The translations under genes were made by a program, and so were the position numbers. Below the pieces are notes generated by a model. The model saw only the letters and a program-made list of their open reading frames with translations. It had not been told where the DNA came from and searched no databases. A stretch of 64,000 nt of DNA from Corallochytrium limacisporum (lineage: Eukaryota; Opisthokonta), in the NCBI GenBank assembly GCA_002811645.1, contig PDIP01000001.1, positions 11,842-75,841 on the forward strand, read 5' to 3'. Positions within the stretch are counted from its first letter, which is position 1, and each line of letters opens with the position of its first letter. Below, in pieces: positions 1-8,956 of this stretch.

Positions 1-458
1 GGGCCTCGCGCCGCAACAGCTGGGAAGGCCCCGGGGGGCCCAGGGGGGGGGGGGGAGCGGGGGCTGAAATTGGGCAGGGACGGAGAGCAGGGTGTTCCCC
101 CAGCATTAAACGATCTAAAACCCTTCTCCTTCCCCCTCCCGGGGCCCGCCCTCCGCTAAGAGAACGGGTGGCGGAGGGAGGGAGCAAACCTGGACCGCGA
201 CTGGGGATTGAGATCCCAACCATCTGCGGACTCGATCAATATTTTGGTGGAAGGAAAACCACTATGAACTAAGAGCGGATGCGGAGGAAAGACCCGGGGG
301 AGTCAGGACGGGTCCGGGTTCGAACTTTGTGATAGATTTGAAGAGGAAAAGCTAGAACAAAATATGTGGCAGCAGAATCGTGATTACTCTCATGACCTTA
401 ACAACTAAGCCATACATGACTTGGGGGCAGTTACACTATTACGAGACATTGCAGAACC
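1..458. other. Intergenic/left edge, upstream of TSPO
   Basis: No coding frame is convincing here. The stretch is GC-rich on the left with a 13-base G run at about 43-55 and contains one copy of the ATCAATATTT motif (235-244). The last 100 bases are AT-richer and probably hold the promoter and 5' leader of the TSPO gene. A gene running off the left edge cannot be excluded but nothing supports one. Confidence 0.5.
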
Positions 459-959
459 ATGGCAGGAGGCATCCATTCTAGTGTTTCTTTGGCTGGATTT
501 ATTGGACTCAACTTGCTTGGTGGTGCCGCTGGTGGTTGGGTAACCAAGCAGAATGTTGGAGAGAGTTTCTATGCTAAGATTGAAAAACCTTCGTGGGCAC
601 CACCGAACTGGTTGTTCGGTCCCGTCTGGTCTACCATCTACGTCAGCATTGGTATCGCTGCCTGGAGGATCTTCGAGAGCGACTTGCCAGCGCACACCAT
701 TTCGGACTTGATGGCCAAGTACTGGACCAACATGTTGATCAACTTTTCATTCAGTTTTATCTACTTTGGGGCACACCAGCAGCTGCTGGGTGCACTGACC
801 GTCCTGGCCACTGCGGTGACTGCCGCTGGTGTGGGTCGGTCCTTCCATGCTGTCGATCCGTTCGCAGGTTACCTCTACATTCCGTACGTTCTCTGGGGAA
901 CATATGCCACCGTCTTGTCCTTCACCACTTACGTGATGAACCGGAACAAGAAGCTCTGA
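459..959 (+). CDS. TSPO: TspO/MBR family translocator protein
   Basis: A 166-residue polytopic membrane protein of the TspO/MBR (peripheral benzodiazepine receptor) family, which binds tetrapyrroles and cholesterol and in eukaryotes usually sits in the outer mitochondrial or ER membrane. The family signature is clear: KPSWAPPNW at residues 43-51, FGPVW at 53-57 and an AAWR segment at 67-70, followed by three more hydrophobic helices, giving the usual five. Length equals the family norm of about 160-170. The start is a good Kozak match (ACC ATG G). It is the first gene of the window and its neighbour EDC4 lies 600 bases downstream on the same strand. No targeting presequence is visible. Substrate and compartment are inferred from the family. 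Confidence 0.93.
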   Translation: MAGGIHSSVSLAGFIGLNLLGGAAGGWVTKQNVGESFYAKIEKPSWAPPNWLFGPVWSTIYVSIGIAAWRIFESDLPAHTISDLMAKYWTNMLINFSFSFIYFGAHQQLLGALTVLATAVTAAGVGRSFHAVDPFAGYLYIPYVLWGTYATVLSFTTYVMNRNKKL

Positions 960-1559
960 AGACTCAAACATGAACTATCTGAGGTACCGGCCTAATTCTA
1001 ATCCGTTTAGTGCCCGGTCGTGTCATCACCAACAGAGCAGTTCCCAATACATTGACTATTAATTGCTTTCTCTTCTAACTCCACGATCCTCTCTCCCCTG
1101 CTGTTTGAATACTCCTCTTCCTTCCATAGAAAATGTATATGATTCCCCCAGGTCCCTCCCACTTCCTGCTTTTTACTATGGGCAGCGGGCCCTGGAGGCT
1201 CCAGTGTTGTTGATGGCGAGCCCCCCGGGTTTGAACAGAAGGCGCGCAAACACAAGGAAAATGGCTCTGTTCCGGAGAGCTCGCGTGTGCGCCTGTGGTC
1301 ATGGTGCTGGTGCTAAATCGCAAACTCTGCGTCGGGTGTCAGGTTGGTTTGGTCGCCTGTCATTGTCCTATTCCCTATGTCTTAGCTGGTTCTGCAAATT
1401 TTGATGCAGGGCCAAACATTGTTTGCAGTTCTTAGTGACTCCTCTATTGGCGTGATACACAGAACGGGTAGAAGAACATTGAACATTGGAGACATTGATC
1501 TGCAGTGTTTGCCGGTATAGAGGTGCGCACGTCTATGGGACAACATAGAGTGTGCAACT
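960..1559. other. Intergenic between TSPO and EDC4
   Basis: About 600 bases without a supported gene. It is pyrimidine-rich near 1070-1130. It must hold the 3' end of TSPO and the promoter of EDC4; no clear TATA box is seen. Confidence 0.5.
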
Positions 1560-3893
1560 ATGTACAAGGTTGTTCGGGAACGGGCTGTGGACCCGGAGAC
1601 CGGGGACAAAATCGTCTTTGATGTCATCTCCATTTCACCTACCAGCCCAGAGGCTAAGTTTGACTCTACTGAGTTGAGTCAAGGGCTGCAGCCGCAGGCG
1701 AAAGAACTTTCTTTGTTGGATACCAAACTGCGTAGCAAGGGAGGAAACCTATGCGCGACAAACGGACCTCTTACCGCTTATGCTATTGCAGCCAAGAGTG
1801 GTGCTGGCCTGGTAAGGGTCACAGCCCCGCACACTGGAGAGCGGGTCACTCTGCGTGGACACCAGGCTGCAATCTGTGACCTTGCTTTCAGCCCAATCGA
1901 TAGAAACATTTTGGCGTCAATGGACACAGCCGGTGACATTCGTTTGCACCTTCTTAGTGTGTCGGAATCTGGAGAGATTCATGCTCGGTGTGTGATTTCG
2001 ATGCTTTTGCACTTGGGTGATGAGCGGGAGAAGAGTACAGCAAATATTTCCCAGCCGATCACTGGCCGAATTCTGAAATGGCACAATGTTGACAAGAATA
2101 TCCTGGCCGTCGGATGGGGAAAGGATGTCCTGATCCTGAACATCTTGCAGCTCAGCTCGAAGGCCGAACGGGATGATAACAATGAACCTACTGTTCGAGT
2201 GGACAATAATAAATTGTCGAGTGGGCTGCTTGTGTTTGCGAATCATAGGGGCAACGGTAGGATCGCTTGCCTGGACTTCACCGCGGATGGTATGTGCATC
2301 GGTAGTGCTAGTGACGTAGGCGAAACCAGGCTTTGGGACTTGACCACTGCGCAAGAGTATGCAGTTCAAGGATCGCTCACAGGCGACTGGATTCACTTCG
2401 CATATTCGATGGAAATGCGCAGAAAGGGCAGGAGCAATTTCGAGCAAAAGATCAAAATGAGTCCCGCAGAGGCTTTTTCCTGTGTTATCACCGGAAGCAG
2501 CGCGCTTTCTGCCACCGGCCCGTCTACCAATATTGCCGTGTCGCATCACATTAGTGGCCAGCTCAAGACAGTCCAATCTTTGACTCTCAAGGACGTAGTG
2601 GGGCACATGCGCTTTGATGATGGTGCCTCAACGTTGTTCTTCATGGGCCAGACACAAAGGTGCATGCTGGCAGCGTACATGCGGAGCGGAAGAACCTTCG
2701 CATATCTTACCAAGATCAATACCTCATCCGAAGTGCTTAGCTGCAGCAGTACGGTTGACGGGGAAACACCGCCCGAGGACTCTCTTGGGCTAGTGTCCCT
2801 TTCCATGTCGGCACTCATGGCCAAGAGTGTGGCTCAGTTCCAATTACGCCTTCCATTCGGAGAGCCTCAAGGCGGAATCCAGGGCAGCGGTACACCACCG
2901 AGCAGTGCTCGTGCAAGCGTGCCAGAAACGTCCGTGCCTGCTCCAACGAGTTCAGAAGCGAATGCGGTACCCTCCAGTAAGCCCATTGCAGCAGACAGTG
3001 CGGATATAGCAGGATCAGACCAGGCCGCTGTTTTGGCCGAAATCAGAGCTCTGCGTCAGGACATGAAAACAATGGTTCAGGACACCGTCCGTCAGGAACT
3101 GCCCCAGATTCTTCAGCGAACCTTTGTGGAACAGTTCCAGAGGGCCCTGCTACCGGCTTACGAAAGAATTTCTAAAGAAATGTTTGAGCAGATGGCTAGG
3201 CATTTCAATGGGGGTCTGGCTGAGTACAAGCATGCATTGTCCACGAGTGCCACATCCGTGTCCCAGAACCCTATACCAAACGCCGAAGAGCTCGGATCCA
3301 CTCTTGGCGTTGCTATTGCCTCAGAGCTGGTACCTCGCCTGCAGGCTGCTCTAAACCATCAGCTCGGACTGCGAACGAATGCTCGCCAATCGGTTGGAGA
3401 CCTTGCTGCTGAGAAGCAGCTTACCTGGGAAGAGATTGAGGAGCTGTTCAACAAGGGAGAGGTGGCTGAAGCCTTTGAACGCACCTTGCGGAGCACGGAC
3501 AAGGAACTGTTGGCTAAGCCCACCGAAGCCTTTGAACGCACCTTGCGGAGCACGGACAAGGAACTGTTGGCTAAGCTCTGTCGTCGGGCCGACGCAACTA
3601 CGACTATGGACGCCCTACAGCAGCATCAGATTCTTGCTTTGATCGCGTTATTGGTTCAGGTTCCAGAAGAGAACGAAATGCGTGCCGAGTGGCTGAATGA
3701 AGCAATAATGGCCATTAACGAGGACTCGGACACTGTGAAGGAGAAGGGAGGACCTTTGCTCGGGCACGTCAGCGAGGTCCTGCGTCAACAGGCCGACGTA
3801 CTTTTGACCGAGGACCCCAGAAACAAGCCTGCCAAGCGCCTGCATATGCTTAGTTTTGTGCTCGAGACAATGGCCAGGCGTCTGAATGCCTAA
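1560..3893 (+). CDS. EDC4: Enhancer of mRNA decapping 4 (Ge-1/Hedls) homologue
   Basis: A 777-residue scaffold of the cytoplasmic mRNA-decapping complex (with DCP2/DCP1, in P-bodies). Residues about 75-340 form a WD40-type region, with blades such as VTLRGHQAAICDLAF and GRIACLDFTADGMCIGSA. A Ser/Pro/Ala-rich linker spans about 435-485. The C-terminal part (490-777) has the EDC4 alpha-helical oligomerisation domain, including the FVEQFQRALLPAYERISKEM segment. The protein is much shorter than the human one (about 1400) because the linker is short. Within the C-terminal domain residues 637-653 are repeated exactly at 656-672 (see repeat at 3468-3575). A poly(A)-signal-like AATAAA follows the stop. 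It converges with OXA1, 102 bases away. The start codon is the first ATG of the frame. Confidence 0.88.
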   Translation: MYKVVRERAVDPETGDKIVFDVISISPTSPEAKFDSTELSQGLQPQAKELSLLDTKLRSKGGNLCATNGPLTAYAIAAKSGAGLVRVTAPHTGERVTLRGHQAAICDLAFSPIDRNILASMDTAGDIRLHLLSVSESGEIHARCVISMLLHLGDEREKSTANISQPITGRILKWHNVDKNILAVGWGKDVLILNILQLSSKAERDDNNEPTVRVDNNKLSSGLLVFANHRGNGRIACLDFTADGMCIGSASDVGETRLWDLTTAQEYAVQGSLTGDWIHFAYSMEMRRKGRSNFEQKIKMSPAEAFSCVITGSSALSATGPSTNIAVSHHISGQLKTVQSLTLKDVVGHMRFDDGASTLFFMGQTQRCMLAAYMRSGRTFAYLTKINTSSEVLSCSSTVDGETPPEDSLGLVSLSMSALMAKSVAQFQLRLPFGEPQGGIQGSGTPPSSARASVPETSVPAPTSSEANAVPSSKPIAADSADIAGSDQAAVLAEIRALRQDMKTMVQDTVRQELPQILQRTFVEQFQRALLPAYERISKEMFEQMARHFNGGLAEYKHALSTSATSVSQNPIPNAEELGSTLGVAIASELVPRLQAALNHQLGLRTNARQSVGDLAAEKQLTWEEIEELFNKGEVAEAFERTLRSTDKELLAKPTEAFERTLRSTDKELLAKLCRRADATTTMDALQQHQILALIALLVQVPEENEMRAEWLNEAIMAINEDSDTVKEKGGPLLGHVSEVLRQQADVLLTEDPRNKPAKRLHMLSFVLETMARRLNA
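3468..3575 (+). repeat. Exact in-frame tandem duplication inside EDC4
   Basis: A 51-base block (3468-3518) recurs without a single difference at 3525-3575, separated by six bases, so the period is 57 bases or 19 codons. Each copy encodes EAFERTLRSTDKELLAK. Family knowledge says only one such helix (G-x-x-x-x-AF-x-x-AL) normally occurs here. The perfect identity suggests a very recent event, an allele, or an assembly artefact. Confidence 0.9.
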
Positions 3894-3995
3894 GTCTCAT
3901 TGTAATAAAATGAAGTACATAGCAAAACGAATGTAGTATGTAATTACGGTCTTATTGATGGAATGTGCTGGTGACTTTGTAAACAAGTCTGTCCT

Positions 3996-5054
3996 TCAGC
4001 GGCGTTTGTTGAAGTACTCGCGAACATTTTCCTTGTCGCGTTTTCGCCGTACCGCATCGGAGCGGGCCTGATAGGTCTGAACGGTTTCGTTAAAGGCCTT
4101 ACTGAAGCTCTCTTTTTGATTCGTCCCTGACGCTGACTTGAGCAAAGGGGGTAGCCCCAGGGCGCGTCGTATGGCCGGCTGATACAACAGCGCACTGAAG
4201 ACCATACCAAAGCCAGCATTCGTGAGGAGGTACAGGTTTACCGCACCCGACAGAGACGTGGTAATGTAGAGGCCCATCAACATCAAACCACGAATGATGT
4301 TCTTGGTACCTGCAGCCTGCTGTGCACCGCCACCCATTTCCACACCGAGCTCCATGGTCAGCCACAGAGCGGTTGTGGACATTATCGGCATCAGGTACGT
4401 CGGGTCGGCCATTGTCAGGTCCGGACAGGTGAGGAAGGAGGTATCTTTGAGACTGGGAAGCTCCTCATTGCTCATGCCACGAATACCAAAGAAGAAGCTC
4501 ATAAGCACCGGTGCTTGGATGAGAGGTCCGTAGAGACCGTCAAAGAAACTAATCCCCTTCTCCTGCTGGAACTTTTGCAAGTCCATCATCGCAGTCATTT
4601 TGTCTTTTTCAGTCTGTGCTTCATTAATTCTTGTCTTGAATTCTTCAATCTCTGTCCGGAACTCCGTCAGTTTGGCCACCTTCTTCTGGGTCCAAATCTG
4701 GAGTGGGGACATTAGAGTACGGAACGCCAGGACAACAGCAATGATAGTCCACGAGTACTCCATCCCTGTGGTGGCGGAAGTGAACTCTAGCAGATGTCGG
4801 ACCGCACAAGCAGGGTTATATCCACTCAGTCCTGCAGCTACAATTTCGCCGTACTCTGCCACGGCGTTGGCAACAAATGGAGAGTTAAGAGGAGTCCGTG
4901 CTACGGCAGTGCTCCGGAACCCTCGTGTCCCAAACGGAATCGTGCGCAGTCTATGGCGGATGATTGGCGACTGCTGCCGAGCGGGCGTGGCAATAAAGGC
5001 AGCCCGCATCATCACTGGCCCGCGTGCCAGGCGGAATGCTGGCGTAAAGATCAT
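3996..5054 (-). CDS. OXA1: Oxa1/YidC family mitochondrial inner-membrane insertase
   Basis: A 352-residue protein that inserts mitochondrially encoded and conserved-sorting proteins into the inner membrane. The first ~60 residues are rich in Arg, Ala and Ser without acids, a typical matrix presequence (RGFRSTAVAR). The YidC/Oxa1 domain runs about 95-300, starting with YSWTIIAVVLAFRTLMSPLQ, with a Lys/Glu-rich coiled segment in the first matrix loop, the GLYGPLIQAPVLMSFFFGIR helix pair, and later helices near 215-235 and 255-290. The C-terminal tail is basic (RRKRDKENVREYFNKRR), as expected for ribosome binding. The frame starts at ATG 5054. It lies tail to tail with EDC4 and divergently to NOC2. 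Confidence 0.9.
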   Translation of the reverse strand: MIFTPAFRLARGPVMMRAAFIATPARQQSPIIRHRLRTIPFGTRGFRSTAVARTPLNSPFVANAVAEYGEIVAAGLSGYNPACAVRHLLEFTSATTGMEYSWTIIAVVLAFRTLMSPLQIWTQKKVAKLTEFRTEIEEFKTRINEAQTEKDKMTAMMDLQKFQQEKGISFFDGLYGPLIQAPVLMSFFFGIRGMSNEELPSLKDTSFLTCPDLTMADPTYLMPIMSTTALWLTMELGVEMGGGAQQAAGTKNIIRGLMLMGLYITTSLSGAVNLYLLTNAGFGMVFSALLYQPAIRRALGLPPLLKSASGTNQKESFSKAFNETVQTYQARSDAVRRKRDKENVREYFNKRR

Positions 5055-6004
5055 GATGGGTGTATGCTAATGGTCCAGTCAGATGCTGTCCCTGATTATT
5101 TCATACTGAGTCTGTAGATTGGTTTCCCTGTTCGTTCCAACACTGTGCTCCTGACGTATGCTCCCAATCTTCCGAACTTGGCAAGCCTTCAAGCCTTTTT
5201 GAAATACATTCGCGGGTCTGGTCAGTCCTACAACATTCCACATAATGCGAGGAGACTGTACCAGGAGCGCTTCTTTTGTTTGTGGAGTTCCAGGAGACCC
5301 CGAAATCGGAAATGGTTTCTGTCACCCCCTTGGGGGTCCCCTGGATCGCCACTCTATCACTATGAACCGGGATCTGACACGGGGCGGGACGGCGCAACGG
5401 TTCCCTCCCTGCCTGTGCATGTGCCTGCGAGAGAGGGCCAAGTGGGAACCTCGCACTCTCAATATGACCCAAATTCCCCGTACCCTTGGTGCTTGGCCCA
5501 CTGTCCCCCCCCTCGGGGTCTCCCCTGTTTTCTTCGTTGATTCTGATTGCCAGAGTGCGCCAAATCAATTCCCGCGTGACCGCCTTGCCCACCACCGAAC
5601 CGTGGGCTCTAGACCCAGCAGCCAACCCTCCCTCCTTGGGGCTCAAGAGAGCCCGTGCGGGCCAGGGCCGCACGCAGCCCACCCGTGCACACGGAACACA
5701 CACAAGGCCGCCACCCCCCACCCATTCACCTAGGGCTCTGCTGGGGGAACCGGCAGAACGGGCAAAAGGCGGGTCTCGGACTATCGGGGGGTGTGGGTGA
5801 GAGTGCGTGTTAGAGTATGGCTGTATATTTGTGCGTGAGTATTGGGAAATGAGTCCATCGTCTCTGTGAAGCTATTTTGGATGTCTGAGTGGACTCATCC
5901 CAGGTGCCTTGGTGGCGTGCGGCATAAGAGTGGTCTGAAGGTATTGGCAGGAGAGAATACGATATGTAAGGATAGGAAGTTTAGTGACAAAGGCAAAATA
6001 AACA
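5055..6004. other. Divergent intergenic region between OXA1 and NOC2
   Basis: A 950-base GC-rich region shared by two divergent genes. It includes one GGCGGGTCTC motif (5768-5777) 228-237 bases before the NOC2 start. Long open frames on both strands here (for example minus 5101-5721) are Pro/Arg/Gly-rich and lack any family resemblance, so I treat them as chance. Confidence 0.5.
5768..5777 (+). promoter_or_regulatory. GGCGGGTCTC motif, upstream of NOC2
   Basis: Ten-base motif found in the same orientation upstream of three RNA-maturation genes (also 8758-8767 and minus strand 58627-58636). Its role is inferred from position only. Confidence 0.35.
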
Positions 6005-8533
6005 ATGAGTAAGGCTTCGAAGGCCACGAAGCGCTTCAGACAGAAGCATCTGCAGAAGAAGTTGCAGGTTTCTAACCAGAAAAAGAAGGTAGCGAAGCTT
6101 CATGGAAAGAACAAAAAGCTTGCACAAATTGCGTCCAAAACCAAGGGGCATCCGGAGCCCATTGACAGTGAAAGCGACGAAGGTGATGCAACAGAGGCAA
6201 TCCTCGCGGGAACCACTGGTGCAGCGCTGGATGATGATACTGGTGAGACTTCAGCTAAGGTTTCTACGAAGAAGCGATCGTCTGTGGGAGAGATGGACAT
6301 AGATGACTTCCTTGCAAATGGTCTGGATGAAGATGAAGCCGACGGCAGTGACGCAGATGAGGATGAGGAGGAGGACGATGTAGACGACGATCTCAATGAC
6401 GAGCTTGAGAACCCTCTGGCTGGGCTGGGCATTGGCGAGGGCGAAGAAGAGACGGGTAAGCGCAAGGTTTCCAAAAAGTCCAAGGATCTTCATCAGACAC
6501 AATTGGATCGACTGAAAGAAAAGGATCCAGAGTTTTACAAGTTTCTGAAGGAAAACGACGCCGGACTTCTAAATTTTGATGGCGAGGACAGTGATGAAGA
6601 TGAGGGCTCGGATGAGGAAAGTCCTGTACTAGCAGAAGACAATGATAACGATGAGGAGTTGGACTTTGGTGGGGATGACGATGCTGGTGAGACTCCGAAG
6701 CAGCCCAAAGCTGTTTCTGTAGACCCTGCTGAAGCTAAGAGAGTCTGTGTTCAGGCCTTCGAGAGGGGAGGTGTTGTGCCTCTTCGGAGGGCAGTGGCGT
6801 TTTTCCACGCCGCTGTGCACGCTGGTGATGCCGAGGACAAATACCGCAGCAAACTACGCTTCCACATTACCAATGCAAGTTCGTTCCGCATTGTCGTCCT
6901 CGCATGCCTCAGCGGCTTTGCATCAGCAGCACTGGAGCACTTGGGGGAAACACTTAAGGAGAAGACACCCAAATACCAGGTCTGCAAGAAATTGCAGAAG
7001 AATGCGAAGTGGCAGAAGTTCAGGAGCACTGCCAAGGTTTTCTGCCAGGATTATGTACATTTCCTCAACACAGTCATTGACGAGGATATGATGATTTTCA
7101 GCCTAACAGCAGGCCGCAGCCTCACTCCTTTTCTTCTGTGCTTCCCTCGCACAAGGAATGCCTACCTCAAGACGGTTTTAAAGGCTTTTGAGGCATCCAG
7201 TCCTTCTGTTATTATTGCTGCTTACCTCTTGATTCGTGACATGGCCTTAGCCGGGGGAAACAAAAGCGTAGTGGGCCTTGAGGACGCCGATGGGCAGATT
7301 GCAGAGATTCGCGAGACGTGCTTGAAGGCGGTCTACGTTGCCTTCATCAAGAACATGCGGGGCATGTCGATGGCACGGAAAGAAGCCTTGACAGTCATGG
7401 AAAACTGTTGTCTGGATGCACTGACGCTGGATCCTGCGCTGTCGTACAAGGTCTGCTTTGTATACGTGCGGCAGACGGCAGTCCATTTGCGTAGCGTCTT
7501 GACTTCGAAGAAGAAGGACGCCGCGAAGAGCATATACAACTGGCAAATTCTTAGTTCCATTCGGGTGTTTTGTCGTCTGTTGAGCATGGTAACCATTGAA
7601 GAACAAAGGAAGAATGGTCCATTTTCCATCCTGCAGCCGCTGATCTATCCGGTGTGCCAGATTGCCATTGGTGTGATCCGCTTGCGCCCGTCATCAGTGT
7701 TCTTCCCGGCCCGCCTACGCATCATTGTCGAGCTGAACGCACTAAGCAAAACTACTGGTACTTACATTCCTTTGCAGCCTCTGCTGCTGAGTATGCTGGA
7801 GAGTGCAGAGATTCGCCGCAAGCCCGTTGGCACTCAGCGGGGTCTGCGAGCCATGGACCTCGACCTCACCATCAAGTGTTCCAAGGCGCAGGTTCGCACC
7901 CGTGCCTTCCAGGATGCAATCTGGGATGGTCTGTATTTGGAGCTCCTGAGCCATCTGAACAACTATGCCTGCAGTATTGCCTTCCCTGAAATGTTCCTCC
8001 TCACCCGGAAGACCTTGCGCCGCTTCTCTAAGCAGTGCAAGAACAGTACACTTAGCCGACAGGCGGCAGAGCTAGCAAAGCGTATCGACGAGAATGCTGC
8101 GTTTGTACGCAAGAATCGCAACGGTGTGGAATTCAGCCCCATTCAAGTCGACAAGGTGGCTGCTTGGGAACAGAAACTGCGAACGACGAAAAACTCCCCC
8201 TTGGAGAAGTACTACACCATGTACGTGCAACAACAGGAGATGAAGGCCGGTCTGATCAAGCAGTCCATTCACAATGGCCAAAAGGCTCGATTTGAGAAGG
8301 ACGACGAAAGCGACGAAGACGACGGGGAAGATCAAGCTAACGTCGAATCTAACAGCAGTGTGGAAGAGGATGACGAAGATGGGATGGATAAAGATGAAGA
8401 AGCTGATGTTGCTGGCCCCACGAAGGGTCGAAACAAGACAAAGTCATCATTCCGGCCCCTCACCAACGTCGACCTCGATGACGATGATGATATCGATGAC
8501 GAAGTTGACGATTTCGACATCAATGATCTGTAG
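6005..8533 (+). CDS. NOC2: Nucleolar complex protein 2 (Noc2) homologue
   Basis: An 842-residue nucleolar protein. Noc2 pairs with Noc1 and then Noc3 to drive maturation and intranuclear export of pre-60S ribosomal particles. The N terminus is Lys-rich (nuclear/nucleolar targeting), followed by long acidic tracts (residues about 100-140 and 195-225). The conserved Noc2 domain covers about 290-745, ending with the diagnostic stretch containing FSPIQVDKVAAWE. The C terminus is again extremely acidic. Length is close to yeast and human homologues (710-750) plus the acidic tails. The ATG at 6005 is the first of the frame. A GGCGGGTCTC motif sits upstream, as for two other RNA-maturation genes in the window. 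Confidence 0.93.
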   Translation: MSKASKATKRFRQKHLQKKLQVSNQKKKVAKLHGKNKKLAQIASKTKGHPEPIDSESDEGDATEAILAGTTGAALDDDTGETSAKVSTKKRSSVGEMDIDDFLANGLDEDEADGSDADEDEEEDDVDDDLNDELENPLAGLGIGEGEEETGKRKVSKKSKDLHQTQLDRLKEKDPEFYKFLKENDAGLLNFDGEDSDEDEGSDEESPVLAEDNDNDEELDFGGDDDAGETPKQPKAVSVDPAEAKRVCVQAFERGGVVPLRRAVAFFHAAVHAGDAEDKYRSKLRFHITNASSFRIVVLACLSGFASAALEHLGETLKEKTPKYQVCKKLQKNAKWQKFRSTAKVFCQDYVHFLNTVIDEDMMIFSLTAGRSLTPFLLCFPRTRNAYLKTVLKAFEASSPSVIIAAYLLIRDMALAGGNKSVVGLEDADGQIAEIRETCLKAVYVAFIKNMRGMSMARKEALTVMENCCLDALTLDPALSYKVCFVYVRQTAVHLRSVLTSKKKDAAKSIYNWQILSSIRVFCRLLSMVTIEEQRKNGPFSILQPLIYPVCQIAIGVIRLRPSSVFFPARLRIIVELNALSKTTGTYIPLQPLLLSMLESAEIRRKPVGTQRGLRAMDLDLTIKCSKAQVRTRAFQDAIWDGLYLELLSHLNNYACSIAFPEMFLLTRKTLRRFSKQCKNSTLSRQAAELAKRIDENAAFVRKNRNGVEFSPIQVDKVAAWEQKLRTTKNSPLEKYYTMYVQQQEMKAGLIKQSIHNGQKARFEKDDESDEDDGEDQANVESNSSVEEDDEDGMDKDEEADVAGPTKGRNKTKSSFRPLTNVDLDDDDDIDDEVDDFDINDL

Positions 8534-8956
8534 AGATCTCTGTTGTAGTTGTAGTCAAGCTCTACATTGTCCTTACAAACAAATACAGTTCACTTGTTCA
8601 AATTATGGATTTTTGGCTATTTCAGACCCGAACGGCCGGAAGCAGGAAGACGAGCTGGGCTCCCCTGAGGCGCCCTTCCCCGGCTCAGAGGTCGGTCTGA
8701 AACTTCAATTTTTTTCTGCAAACCCGGCCCGCCTCCCCCGCGTGTATCCGACCAAGAGGCGGGTCTCTCTCCACCGCCGGTGCTTTATGGGGTATTTAAA
8801 CAGCATGTATCGGACTCTGAAAGGGAGCCTTGATCAGCAGTGAGTAAAGATAGCAAGTTTCGATAAAAACAAACGTATGTCCATGTGAAGCCATGGTGTC
8901 CCAAGTAGCGCAATACTAGAGTAGTGATCTACAGTACGACGAAGTACTGCAGAAAA
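8534..8956. other. Intergenic between NOC2 and pseudouridine synthase gene
   Basis: Holds the NOC2 3' end and the next promoter. Visible elements are GGCGGGTCTCTC at 8758-8769 and a TATA-like GTATTTAAA near 8791-8799. A short open frame (8274-8843) crossing into NOC2 is a shadow. Confidence 0.5.
8758..8767 (+). promoter_or_regulatory. GGCGGGTCTC motif, upstream of pseudouridine synthase
   Basis: Second copy of the motif, 190-199 bases before the ATG and in the same orientation as the gene. The match to the TRM5-upstream copy extends to 12 bases (GGCGGGTCTCTC). Confidence 0.35.

Noticed and set aside
1917-2606. 229-codon minus-strand frame
   Set aside because: Shadow of the EDC4 WD40 region on the opposite strand.
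5101-5721. 206-codon minus-strand open frame between OXA1 and NOC2
   Set aside because: Gly/Arg/Pro-rich product without domain, overlapped by frames on the other strand; a GC-rich region lacks stops by composition.
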